From positions 265,859 through 329,858 of the forward strand of contig MNCI01038211.1 in the NCBI GenBank assembly GCA_015680685.1: a stretch of 64,000 bases of DNA, written 5' to 3'. The stretch is from Gnetum montanum (lineage: Eukaryota > Streptophyta > Gnetopsida > Gnetales > Gnetaceae). Positions 45,301-56,685 of this stretch are shown here, piece by piece (position 1 is the stretch's first letter; each line of letters opens with the position of its first letter). The notes under the pieces are model-generated. The model was given only the letters and a program-made list of their open reading frames with translations, ran no database searches and was not told the DNA's origin. A program made the translations under genes and the position numbers.

Positions 45301-48297
45301 GTTATGCCTTCCTTTTCAATTCCACTATAGTTCACAATATTTCTAGACTATATAAAGCAGGTAATTCAAAATTTTTGATTCATTCTAAAGGATCAAAGAT
45401 AGCCACATAAAATGCTTATTTTTACCATAACCAAATATGAATTGTGTCAAGTAGATCATAGCATCTCCTCTTTGAACATGAACATTAGTTTTAATTCTAG
45501 GAAATGACAATGTCTACATTCTATGCTATTACCAGTGACATACCAACATTACACCTTTTTGGTATCTAAACTAAAATGGTCATAAAGTTCTCATTTATTT
45601 GTATTTGCACTACAACTTTATTAAAATTTCAGTTCTTTGGAACATTATGGATAATGGCTCCACTATTTCTGGTATTTATTTATGATATAATTTATTTTTT
45701 AACACTATGGTAATAAATTATTCCCAATTGTAGAGCCACTTTAAAGCATGGAACTCTTTGCATTATTTGCATTATAATTCTTTTTCTCCTTGTCCAATAA
45801 AATTTTTCATTTTGATTTTCACTCAAAGATGGAGAAAATTATTTCTTGTTTATTGCATAATGTCTAAAACCCAATACATATAACATTCATTTCTAAACTA
45901 CATTTGTTAACAACACTAAACATTTTAGATCTTTTAATTAATAGGTAACTGATGTTTGTTTACATGAACTTGACATGATATGGCAAAATAAATTGTTGCC
46001 AAAACTATTGATCAAAGTTGGTGCGCTTAGCACAAACATTAAATGCCCATCAAATATCAACCTAAAGCCATTGAAAGAAAACAAGTTCATAATTATGATT
46101 ATTAATGCTTATCATAGATTAGCTATTATAAAATCACAATCAATACTTTTTGAGATGTTTAATTCTTTTAAAATTTTCCCCTCGGAACCATTAAGGAAAC
46201 AAACATTGCCAAGCCTTTCAAGATGAAAATTATCATGCCTTTAATTTCCAAGTAATTTTAAACCTACTTGAACAAATTGACAACATAGCACATGGTAGAA
46301 AATAGAAATAATTATAACTTGCAGTTTTTAATGTTTATAGTTTAGGAAACAAAATTATAGATAAAATTCCTAACATTAGAAGTTTTTAGATATAAAGACA
46401 ACATATTCAGATTGTTTTCAGCACCTTCCAAAGGGAAGTGAAGGTTCATGGCCTCTAGTCCATTGCAATATAGAAAAAATGTTTGGTTACAACCATACTA
46501 TTTCTAATAAATCAATATAATTAAATAAGAAAATTGCATTCAAATAATTTTACTTGCTAAGTATGAAAGAAAAATAATAGACTAACATATAAAAAACTCA
46601 TGAACATACTTTTCCAAAAACTAAGTCTCCAAATAAATCAATACCAATAAATCTATTCATTTCTATCACAAATTGAATCTATTTAAAGAAGAGTCTTCAT
46701 TTTGAGACAGAGACACATATACACAAAGGTAGAGTAAGGTACAACATGAAGATTAAAATCATATTGTTTCAATTGCCTTGTCAAGTACTTTGGAACTATC
46801 AATACTTAATAGAAGATATATACATGGATGCTCTAAACTTGGGATTATTAATTTGAGCATTTTTCTACATTTATGGTATTATATATTGAACATTTTCTTT
46901 CAAAAATACAATATCATCTAACACTATAGTCTTGATCCCTTTCAACATGGCATCTAAATATGTGTGTTTGGTCCTTTTTATACAACAAAAAGAATTCATT
47001 GCCATTATCTAAGAGCACCAAGTTCTAGAGTACATTCAAAAAACTAGAAAGATGGCTACATTTAGTTAAATATGACATTTTTACAATATCCTAATGTAAG
47101 TACTACCCAGTTTTAATCCAAAATCTTACACTTTTGAAAGTGTATATAAATTTATTACCACTACAAAGAAGAATGCTTCATCCTTAAAAATATTTCCTCC
47201 TTAGTAACTCTATCGATAATACCATGATTAGTAGATACTAGTCAAGATATCAATCAAATCAAAGAGATTAAAACATTCTTGGAAAGAGTGATTGTCAGTG
47301 TTATTCGTAATTTTAATGGAATGAGATAAGAATAAGCATATTTTACAAAGAGATTACTGCCCTAACTTATAGAATCTCAATGATTTAATAAATATAATAT
47401 ACAAGTAAAAATAAGCCTATTAAAATGATATATTTAAATGAAGAAAGAATAAACTTGCACTTCATGCTCCTTTGGTAAGCAAGTTCTTTAAGGGAAACTT
47501 ACCAATATGATAATATACTTTGAGCACATAGATTACAAAAACATAAAAGTAAAGTACAATTATTACCACTCACAAAAATTAAAATGAATGAAATAAAAAC
47601 TCAATCATCATCATTTTCATTCTAGGCTTGTCCCAATAATATGGGGTTACCTATCTTCACCTATAGCCTTAATGCACATCTCATCAAGAAGAGTTTTGGG
47701 AGGGCTAGTAGATGAATAAAAGCCTAATCTTATTAAAATGAAAACACACAAGGGTAAAATAAAAACACAATAACCTTATTAAAATTATATGAAATATAGT
47801 AAATAGTAAACCAAAGATGGTAAATTAGGTGCCTTTCTATAAATGAATGACATAAGGCTACCTTTACACTTACAGTCATACATTTCACTAATATTTTGTA
47901 AAATATAATATAGTAGAGACATAGTCTAAATGCAACTTTCTTGAAAAAATGATGGGAATTTCCTTAAATTTAGATACCTAATGCATATCTACTAATTGTT
48001 AGATCTTTTTAATTGTTTTATGACAGAAGTTTAACCCTAAAAATTGGTCAAGAATTGCAACATTGAGAAGTAAATAAAATTGAAGGTGTATAACACCTTT
48101 ATGAAACTTTGGAATTTAAAATTATTTAGACCAGTCTACCTAAAATCCAATAGAGAAATAATGGGTGTAAATATAACATTATATACATAATCATGAGCTC
48201 TGTTGTGGCCAACCTCACTCATGCTATCACACAAGGCCATGATCAACAAAACTGTCCTGTAAAATTATATACTATTTCACCAAACAATGTTAACATG
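42374..48297. other. AT-rich DNA, no gene seen
   Basis: Six kilobases with almost no open frame over 80 codons; the two present (43,272-43,484 and 45,975-46,226, +) have no recognisable domain and biased AT-rich composition. A cluster of CCATGAGTAA/CATGGTC words lies at 43,930-44,170. No transposase, RT or RNA gene recognised. Confidence 0.5.
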
Positions 48298-48392
48298 CAG
48301 GAAGGTGGACTGATGTGCAAGAAGAAGAATTAACATGTGAGGAGGTGAATCGATGTGTGGGAAGGTGGACTAATGTGTGGGGAGGTGAAATG
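48298..48392 (+). repeat. ~20-bp minisatellite, 4-5 units
   Basis: Units of GGAAGGTGGACTGATGTGTG type alternate with GAGGTGAATCGATGTGTGG. Confidence 0.7.
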
Positions 48393-48853
48393 TCACTAGT
48401 AGGAGGCTATAAAGTAGAGAAAAAAGATGACATTAGGAGTAGGGGGAAATGAGGGCCACCTTAACAAATTGGGCTCTTTTCTCGAATAGCTACATCTCTC
48501 TCCATTGAGGTGCATGCAAATGGGCAGGGGGGGTCTCTAGGGGCTGAGAGATGAGAAAATGATGGTTTTTTCTCTCTCTCTTCTCTTTTTTTTCTTGGGG
48601 CAACAGCAGCACAACTGACACATGCGAACGGCAGGCACAATAGGTAGGTTCTGAAGTCCTATTTCTTTGTTTTTGGCAATGGATAAGTGATAATTAGTAG
48701 TGGTAGAGCTGCATGGATGAATGTCAAAAATATCAACAGGAAATAAAGAAGTAGGGATTTTCTTTTTCCTTTTCGATGCAGACCCATGATGATGGCAGAT
48801 GTAGGACTATAGATAGCAATGTGTCTACCAGCACGTGACAGCAAGGTTTGGTG

Positions 48854-48860
<7 letters not shown>
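48393..48860. other. No gene seen
   Basis: Non-coding, with pyrimidine-rich patches near 48,570-48,600. Confidence 0.5.

Positions 48861-48904
<44 letters not shown>
48861..48904. repeat. Microsatellite (CT)22
   Basis: Uninterrupted CT run. It creates a false Arg-Glu repeat frame on the - strand. Confidence 0.95.
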
Positions 48905-48908
<4 letters not shown>

Positions 48909-49417
48909 TAGTGTTGTAGTAGTTGATAGCAGTAGTTGCATGCACAGGATCTATAGTTATATTCTATTTTTGGCGAGTGGTGCATCCATGGCAAGGTTCT
49001 CAAAATAGGGACAAATTTCCCTCTTTCATGCTAGCAATAGGGCACGTTCTATCTATGTGTCAAAGATGTGTCAGTAGGCCCCTTCATCTAGCCTCTTCCC
49101 TCTCTCTCCCTCCTCTAGTAGCTACAAGGAATGTTGGCTATGGCAACGTTTGAAACGAACTGGTAGTGAATAGCAGCAGCAACTGGGAAGCAAGGAAAAT
49201 TTATTTTGGTTAACTTTTGTATGCTTGAATTCCAATTAAAATTTTTGTTTTTTTACTATTTTCAAAAGGCCACATAGCCCTCTTTAGATGAGACTATTCC
49301 TTGGTTTTCATACCCATACAGAAAGTGCCCTAGGCAATAATCTTCTCAAACAAGTTTTTTCCCAGGTGTTGGTGCGACCAAAATTTATGCATCAACAAGC
49401 TCAAAGCTTAATCATTA
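48905..49417. other. No gene seen; left flank of Athila-A
   Basis: Non-coding flank ending in the target site duplicate. Confidence 0.5.
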
Positions 49418-49422
49418 GATAA

Positions 49423-50301
49423 TGATGAAGTGTTCAGTTGATGCATCAACTGGGCCATGTTAATTAAGCCTCATTGACATGGCCATGATGGCATGACCCT
49501 GTCAATGCATCCGTTCATGCATTAACATGACCTCGTTAACACAGAGTCTATCTCTTGCTATAAATATGCATGCACCCGTAGCATTTATAACATCTTTAAC
49601 ATAGTTGTAGCGAAGCTCTTGCAGTTTTTTTCTGTGAAAGTTGGAATATTTCCCAAGTGCCCACAACAGGAGTTAGAAGGGTTTATGGCTCTTTATTCGA
49701 GCGCTAATGTACCTGAGCCCATTGGCATGACCGACAATAAAGATGAGCTTTTTGAACATTTCTTGTAGCATTTGGATTTAACTACTTAAGCATTAAAACA
49801 TTTTAATAATTCTAAAAGCTTTTATTATTATCGCTTTACGGTTATAGTCCTTTTCATAGTTTATGAGAAGCAAAGGCACGATCATCTCGAACATATATCT
49901 GACACTTGGCAACCTAGTGACACTTGATGTCTAGTAACCCAGTAGTGGTGAGGATATGCTTAGGATGTGTATGGAATATGGGATCAATTGCTTATTCTAG
50001 GGATAGTTAAGCAATAGAGTAGAGCAATCATAAAATTATATAGTTTTTCAATTCCTACACTAGAAGAATCAGACCTTAAAGATAAAAAGAAAACTAAAAA
50101 AAATTATTTGCCTCAATCTCACTCCACCATCGCTTTAGAATATCACAAGTGAGGTTGGCAAGACAAAGACCATTCTAACTGAGGTCTTACTAGCTAGAAT
50201 TTTGTGTATATAAGTGCTTGCAGTCTTCATAATTCGACCACGTCAAGCATGAACGCTCGTGATTTGTATGGTTGGGTGTAGGGGTACTTTGCCACTCATC
50301 A
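49423..50301 (+). repeat. Athila-A 5' LTR (879 bp)
   Basis: Starts TGATGAAGTG, ends GCCACTCATCA. Contains a TATAAATA box at 49,559-49,566. Pairs with 61,914-62,807. Confidence 0.93.
49559..49566 (+). promoter_or_regulatory. LTR TATA box (Athila-A 5')
   Basis: TATAAATA in TTGCTATAAATATGCATGC; identical in the 3' LTR at 62,050-62,057. Confidence 0.75.
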
Positions 50302-50302
50302 T

Positions 50303-50320
50303 TGGCATCATTGCTAGGGA
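50303..50320 (+). promoter_or_regulatory. Primer binding site of Athila-A (tRNA-Asp type)
   Basis: TGGCATCATTGCTAGGGA, one base after the LTR. Differs from TGGCGCCGTTGCCGGGGA only by five C-to-T or G-to-A changes, four within CpG. Confidence 0.8.
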
Positions 50321-50466
50321 CTGTTAGTCTTATAGGTGCTATCTAGTCTTAGCAAGATCACCATTCACTTCGTTGGAATGGACCCAGTATATCAAAATCC
50401 ACACATGGTAGGCAACTTAAGTAAAAGATTAATGCACACCAATTTATTTATTGTATAACATTAAGA

Positions 50467-52810
50467 ATGTCTTCTTCTCATAGGTGAGATAGATCCAACC
50501 CACTAGTGCCACAAGAATGTCAGGTGGTATATGCCCATCTAGACAAGTATATACCCAACTTCACCTTTATCCTGCATTAGGATGAGCATTTGTGATGGTG
50601 CGACATGGAGGGAAACATCATATTGCCCCCTGATCGATCGATTCCTGGAATGTTGCTCCAAACTCTTGCCAGATTGGGCATGCAAGATCATAGTGTGGAG
50701 TACATAATGGATGATCATGATTATTGGGACTATTGTCCAAATGAAGCACAATGTGCACAAGACTAGCAATAGGTGGAACACCATGAACAAATAAAGGGAA
50801 AATAGTTCAATAACCCTTTATTCTTGTAGGGCTTGCATGATGATGAGGAACCTATTTCTCACAATTCCCGTTTACCTAAACCTCCTCCACTACATCAGAT
50901 CATCCAATCCTTCATACAAAGTAAATAATCAAGCAACCGAGAGTCCTAGGATTATGGGGGATCTCACAAAAAAGATCATGGTAAAGGGAAAGATGGACGT
51001 GAAGATCAAGGCCATCATCAGAACAAAGGAGGGGATCGACACTGTGGCAGTGGTAGTTCTCCTCCCTCTTCTCCATCTTCTCATTCCATGTTATCTTCAT
51101 CAGGTTTTGGCTTCGATCACAATCATTGTAGGAAAGATCGGGGTGATAGTGATAAAAAAGAACAACAAGATCGCAAAGACCGATGAGGACAACATGAGGA
51201 AAGGCATGACCAATTGTGCGAGACTCACCATCAGGAAAGGAGAGGTAGCAGAAATCATCACAAACGTCATGGCCATCAACAGGACTATGACTTCAATGAA
51301 CCACTACTTGCTACTCGAAGCATGCTTAACATAGCTGAGGCAATTTGAATACCCACTAGGCACTTGAAAGATAGCTAGATTAAGTGCCTTGATATGAAAA
51401 ACATCCCCAAATTTGAAGGAGGATATAATTGTGATATGCAAACTTACTTGCAAGAATTTCATGATGCCTGCATCCTACAGAATATAGACAATGATTAGTA
51501 GAAGCTCAAACTATTCCCTTGAATACTCATCAAGGAAGAGGAAAGCTGGTACTGGTCTTTGGAACTAGAATTAATCAAGAAATGGAGTACAATGCTGGAA
51601 ATTTTCAATGATAAATACCAAACCTACTCCAGAGTGTCTAATCTAAGATGAAAGATTCAGGGATGAAAACAAGATGGTCATGAACCCTTGGATGAAGCCA
51701 TGGGTAGATATTACCAATTGTTACACCAATGCCCTGGTCATGACTACTCTAAGTGGGAATAGCTCCACTATATCATAAATGGGCTCTGCTTTGAAACAAG
51801 GGAGATCCTTGGTGTTTATGCTCAAGGACAAATATTTGAGTTAAGGGCCCATCAACTGCAGCACCTAATTGAGTAGGTATCCAAAGAGGAGGGGGAACTA
51901 AGGAAAAGGGAAAGTGCAAAAGAATATAATTGGGACCTTTCCATTTGAAAGAAGGAAGTCTAATTTTGTGAAGATGAGGAGAAATCACCATTGGATGCAG
52001 CAGTGAACAAAAAAATCTTGTCCATACAAAAATTTGCTTCTGAAAGTTTGGCCAAGGTTGACAAGATGTGAGATTGTTTAGATGAAAAATTCCAAAGTGT
52101 CCTAAAAATCGTAGAAAAATCCAAAGAGCAAGGTAATGATCGAGATTGACATAGGAGAAGAGAAGTTGAACATGCCTACTACAAAGGTAAGGGAAAAGTT
52201 TCTACCATAGAATGGGTTGCAAACTCTGATACAAAGGAAGATGATAGATGTGACATATGCCAGTATGAACATTCTAAGGGATGTTGTCCTGTGGTGTCAC
52301 ATTTACAAGAGTCTGGGATGTATGCATTGAATCCTCACTTGGAAAAAAGGCAAACACCTCAAATATTGCCTTAACCACAAGGAAATCCCAAGCAGTTCCA
52401 CTAGCAACAGGGATATTATCCAAGTGGAGAACCACTGCAACCTTATGAGTATTACCAGCAATGGTAGCAACCACAATCATGGGGGATGCTACCTCCAAGG
52501 TAGCAATACCCTTACCGATAGCCAAATCCTTATGGGTACTACGTTCAACAACCGATCTCCCTGCGGGACTCGTATAGTCATGCACCTTTTCAAAATCATT
52601 ACTATCCCCAAAAATACTTCTGAACCCAGTCTCCATCACCTAGGGGGGAGAACCCACATTTGCACTATCCTCTGCCACCTTCTCCTACCATACCTACTCA
52701 TCAACCCCCAACTTAGTTACTTCTTGCTCCACCTATGTAGGAAGAAATACCACCATAGCCACAACAACATAATGCTAGAAGGGATATCAACTTACAACTG
52801 GCTTCTCAGC
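50467..52810 (+). pseudogene. gag: Athila-A gag
   Basis: Capsid/nucleocapsid precursor. Starts MSSSHR at 50,467, then (stops passed over) PNFTFILH, DMEGNIILPPDRS and VEYIMDDHDYWDYCPNEAQ. A mixed-charge His/Asp/Lys/Arg region with a central Pro/Ser block (about 50,966-51,320) precedes the capsid domain: NIPKFEGGYNCDMQTYLQEF (about 51,402-51,461), LKLFP, EEESWYWSLELELIKKW, LEIFNDKYQTYSRVSNLR. The QLLHQCPGHDYSKWE and INGLCFETREI blocks are typical of Athila gag. A knuckle-like CDICQYEHSKGCC lies near 52,253-52,291, followed by a Gln/Pro/Tyr-rich tail ending at a TAA at 52,810. Many TAG/TGA stops; the open frame at 50,837-51,334 is a shadow in another frame. Confidence 0.82.
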
Positions 52811-53520
52811 TAAGCGGGCCAAAATCAAAACCACAAAAACATCCCTTTTTCTAGTCCAATAACCCAAACATACCCTTACATTCACTTGTGGCTAGTGCCT
52901 ATAAACTACTAATCACCTCCACCATTGAATCCTTCGAGCAACCTTCAAGCCAAACACCTCCCAAAGTACAAACTATCATGCTAACACACGCTATGATAGA
53001 TTGGATAAAGGCAAGTCATCTTCTTCGAAAATTGACTGATCCAAGGAGTCCCCTCATATACCTCTAGGTGGCAAGGAACAAGCCATGCAAAGCTCTCTTG
53101 GATTCAGGGTTAGGTGTCAACTTGATTTCAAATGATATGTACAAGACTTGGAACCTACCCCCCATTGAAGAAAATCAACATTCAGCTTGAGCTGGTAGAC
53201 TAGTCCATTATTGTTCCCTTGGGATTGGTAGAAGATATTGTGACCACCATTTGTGGGTGGTCCCATCTTGCTAACTTCCTAGTTATCTATGTTGATAATT
53301 GCAAGGGAAAATTTTCAATTATAATGGAAAGAGCTTGGCTCAGCATGGTGGATGCATGTTTGGGACTCTCAGATCTTTCCCTTAAAATTTCAAAGGAAAA
53401 TCCTTTTGGGAAGATTGAGAAGAAACATGTTCCATGCATCGTGTACAGTGACTCTGAGTGTAACTGTGTGCAACAACTTTGGTATGTTAAGCAGGCATCC
53501 ATTCAAGCATGCAGTTGATG
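52811..53520 (+). pseudogene. Athila-A aspartic protease
   Basis: Reads VQTIMLTHAMIDWIKASHLL, then KPCKALLDSGLGVNLISNDM (about 53,080-53,140), with the canonical Asp-Ser-Gly active site intact. After a frame change, LVEDIVTTICGWSHLANFLV and FSIIMERAWLSMVDA (the G of the usual GRPWL block lost) follow, to FGKIEKKHVPCIVYSDSECN. Closely matches Athila-B PR, which has lost the active-site Ser. Confidence 0.8.
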
Positions 53521-54760
53521 TGCCGTAGATTCACAAATTCAATGATGCTTGTACACATCAGCCACTAATTAAGAAGGCACCTAGTGGCTAACCGCTAACT
53601 CTAATAGCAGCACTTTATGCATGGAATCCTTTGAGGGCCTTATATGTACCTATATGGAAAGCATGGACAAACTAAAATAAGTCCATCAAAAAATTTCCAC
53701 TGTTAATGACAATGATGATTGGGGAAAGTTGTAGATTCCTAAAAGCTTTAGACAAGAGCCCCTAGAATTGAAATCCTTACCAACCCAATCTAGAATATTC
53801 ATTCTTGCAGAATGGCAAGCCAGTAATAATCAATGCCACTCTGCTCCTGAATAAAAGAAAAGATTGCTAAAGATGGTGAATAAATGGATGGCTACTTTTG
53901 CATGGTCATATCTTGAATTGATAGGAGTTGATCCTAGGGTATGCCAACATCGAATCTATATTGACCCCTCCATGAAGCCACGATGACAACTGCAAAGATG
54001 ATTGAATCCCAAACTTAAGCAAATCGTCAAGGATGAAATTGAACAATTTCTTAAAGTAGGATTCATCTATTCCATTGTGGATAGTGAATGGGTTAGCCCA
54101 CTCATTATTTTTCCAAAGAAGGATGGAAAATGAAGAGTCTGTATAAATTTCTGATTACTAAATATGGTAACTTTTAAGGATCATTTCCCACTCCCATTGG
54201 TGGATCAAGTGTTGGATACCATTTTAGGGCATTGTTACTATAGCTTTTTGGATGATTATAGTGGCTATAACCAAATCCATATTGCGCTTGAGGACTAGGA
54301 CAAGATAACATTTACAAGATCCTGGGGGACTTTTGCATATAAGAAGATGCCCTTTAGCCTATGTAATGCCCCTGCAACCTTCCAACACCTTGTCCTTAGC
54401 ATCTTTCAATAATAGATTGACAATGGAGTAGAAGTTTTCATGGATGACTTCTCCACCTACAAAGTAACATTCAAATAAGCTTTGGACCACCTTGAGAAAG
54501 TTTTAAAAAGATGTGTGGAAACTAATTTATGGCTTAATTGGCAAAAGAGCCACTTGATGGTCCAAGAGGGCATTGTTCTAGGGCATCGAATTTCACAAGT
54601 AGGGATTGTGTGGATCCTAAAAAAATTAGGATTATCCAAGGAATCACTAGTCAACCAAGCACTATAAAAGATGTTTGATCATTCCTTGGACACACTGATT
54701 ACTTCTGGTGCTTCATTGAGAATTTCTTGAAGATCGCCAAGTCATTGGTGGAACTAACAA
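53521..54760 (+). pseudogene. pol: Athila-A reverse transcriptase
   Basis: The linker is decayed until about 53,870. Then TFAWSYLELIGVDP, KQIVKDEIEQFLKVGFIY, WVSPLIIFPKKDGK, FLDDYSGYNQIHIALED, WGTFAYKKMPFSLCNAPATF and the catalytic box VFMDDFSTYK (about 54,433-54,463) follow, then SHLMVQEGIVLGHRISQVGI. Stops mostly replace Gln or Trp. Same order and spacing as Athila-B. Confidence 0.88.
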
Positions 54761-55250
54761 AGAAAGATGCTCTGTTTTTCTAGACTAGGGAATGTGAGTC
54801 TGCATTCCAAACATTAAAATAGAAACTCATAGAAATTCCAATTCTATGGGCACCTGAATGGTCCAGACCATTTCACATCATGAAGGATGCATCTAATTAT
54901 GCATTGGGAGCTGTGCTTACACAGTTGGATGACTAGAGACATTCATATTACATCCACTGTGCAAGAAAAAGCATTATGGGTGCTTAGCTCAATTACACCA
55001 CTACTGAAAAGGAATTAATGGTGGTGGTGTTTGCCTTGGAAAAGTTCCAACACTATGTGCTTGGATATAAGGTGTTTGTCCCTATTGACCATAGTGCCAT
55101 CTAGTTCCTTATAAACAAACCAACAGTGAGTCCTCGTATCATACGGTGGCTCGTGATCTTCCAAGAATTTGACCTTAATATGGTGGAAAAAAAGGGAACT
55201 GAGAATGTGGTTGCTGATCACTTATCTTGATTACAATGGGACCACATGGA
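54761..55250 (+). pseudogene. pol: Athila-A RNase H
   Basis: Acidic residues at MKDASNYALGAVL (about 54,880), TTTEKELMVVVFALEKF (about 55,000), PIDHSAI (about 55,083) and NVVADHLS (about 55,206). Single RNase H; no archaeal-type second copy, unlike the Tat elements. A few stops. Confidence 0.85.
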
Positions 55251-56685
55251 GGAGGATGAGCCACTCTTTGATCAGTTTCCAGATGAACTCCTCTTCACTA
55301 GAGCAATTGCCAAGGAAGCACCCATAAGATCAACTTGTTTTGACGACGTCCTTACCTATCTTTTGACACAAGGGCTACTAAAGGAGTGGGATCATCAGAA
55401 GAAATAATGATTTCTTCACAAAGCCAAGCATTTCATGGAAATCAGCGGACACCTTTATAAGGTGTGTGCAGACGACTTGGTTCGATGGTGCATCCCTGAT
55501 GTGGATAAATTGCATGTCCTTCAAGATGCTCATGAGGGCCCTTGTGGGGGCCATTATGCTAGATAATGCACAGCCATTAAGATCCTGCTTGTAGACTATT
55601 ACTGGCATGCACTCTTTAGAGATGCTCAATGGTTTTTCTGCTCTTGTGAATGATGTTAGAGAGATGGTGGGATGACAACATGAATGGAGGGACCTCAATA
55701 GTGAATTTAGCCACTAGAACCCTTTGACATTTGGGGCATCAACTTCATGGGCTCCATCACACCCATGTCCAATGGGAAGGTGTATATCCTCGTCATAATA
55801 GACTACTGTACTAAGTGGGTAGAGGCAGCAGCTGTCACTGACTATTCCTCAACCACAGCCGCATGGTTTGTCCAACAACAAATTGTGAATAGGTTTGGGA
55901 TGCCACATGCACTCATTTCAGATAATGGCACTCACTTCACGGGCACTACTTTTCATAAACTCATGCAGCACTTAAGGGTTGAACATCAATTTACAACACC
56001 CTATCATCCCCAAGCCAATGGACAAGCTGAAGTCACAAATAGGGAGATTACAAAGATCCTAACTAGGACCATTTGTAAATATAGGAGGGATTGGAGCACA
56101 AAACTTAACAATGTCCTCTGGGCCTATCGCTCAATGTGAAAACTTCCTATAGGCTACTCTCCTTACAAGTTAGTGTATGGGAAACTACCAAAACTCCCAA
56201 TTCAGGCAAAACTCTAAACACTATCCACCGCTAGTGACTTGGGGCTTGACTTATCCCTAGCACAACAAGAACAACTCATCAACTTGAATATGCTAGATGA
56301 AAATTGATTAGTAGCCCTATCATCAAATGAAGTAGATAAGGCCTATAGTAAAAAACATCATGATCTTAGGATTTGAAAGGTAACATTTCAACATGGAGAT
56401 AAGGTACTCTATTGGAACCCCACATGTGTACGACAATGTACTAAGTTTCAAACACTATGGGAGGGACCTTATATTGTTTTCGAGGCCTTTCCGTCTGGGG
56501 CCCTACTTATACACAAACCTAAGGATCCCATGAAAACACAGTTAGTCAATATGCAATAATTCAAACCCTTCCATGAACCTCACCGAACTAGTGTCACTAC
56601 CCTCTTGTCTCACAGTCAACCTCGTTCCATTTTTTGGATCTCCTCCTCCCAGCTTAGTCGTGGAGGAGATCACCACCCATGCTAA
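55251..56685 (+). pseudogene. pol: Athila-A integrase with GPY/F module
   Basis: Zinc region DAHEGPCGGHYAR (about 55,523-55,562) with the following CC pair decayed. The core at 55,747-56,139 is one open frame carrying all three catalytic residues: VIIDYCTKWVEAA, ALISDNGTHFTGTTF, QANGQAEVTNREI. Then AYRS and, after a stop, LPIGYSPYKLVYGKLPKLPI. The C-terminal module reads VLYWNPTCVRQCTKF, LWEGPYIVFEAFPSGALLI (GPY/F) and FKPFHEPHRT; ends near 56,685. Best preserved integrase core in the window, although flanking stops kill it. No chromodomain. Confidence 0.88.

Noticed and set aside
48659-49003. - strand frame with a long Arg-Glu repeat
   Set aside because: It is the translation of the (CT)22 microsatellite; flanks are not coding.
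50302-50325. tRNA-like sequence at the LTR end
   Set aside because: Only the 18-base primer complement is present; no cloverleaf could be built around it.
50837-51334. 165-codon open frame as the gag protein
   Set aside because: Wrong frame; the frame beginning at 50,467 gives the gag blocks shared with Athila-B.
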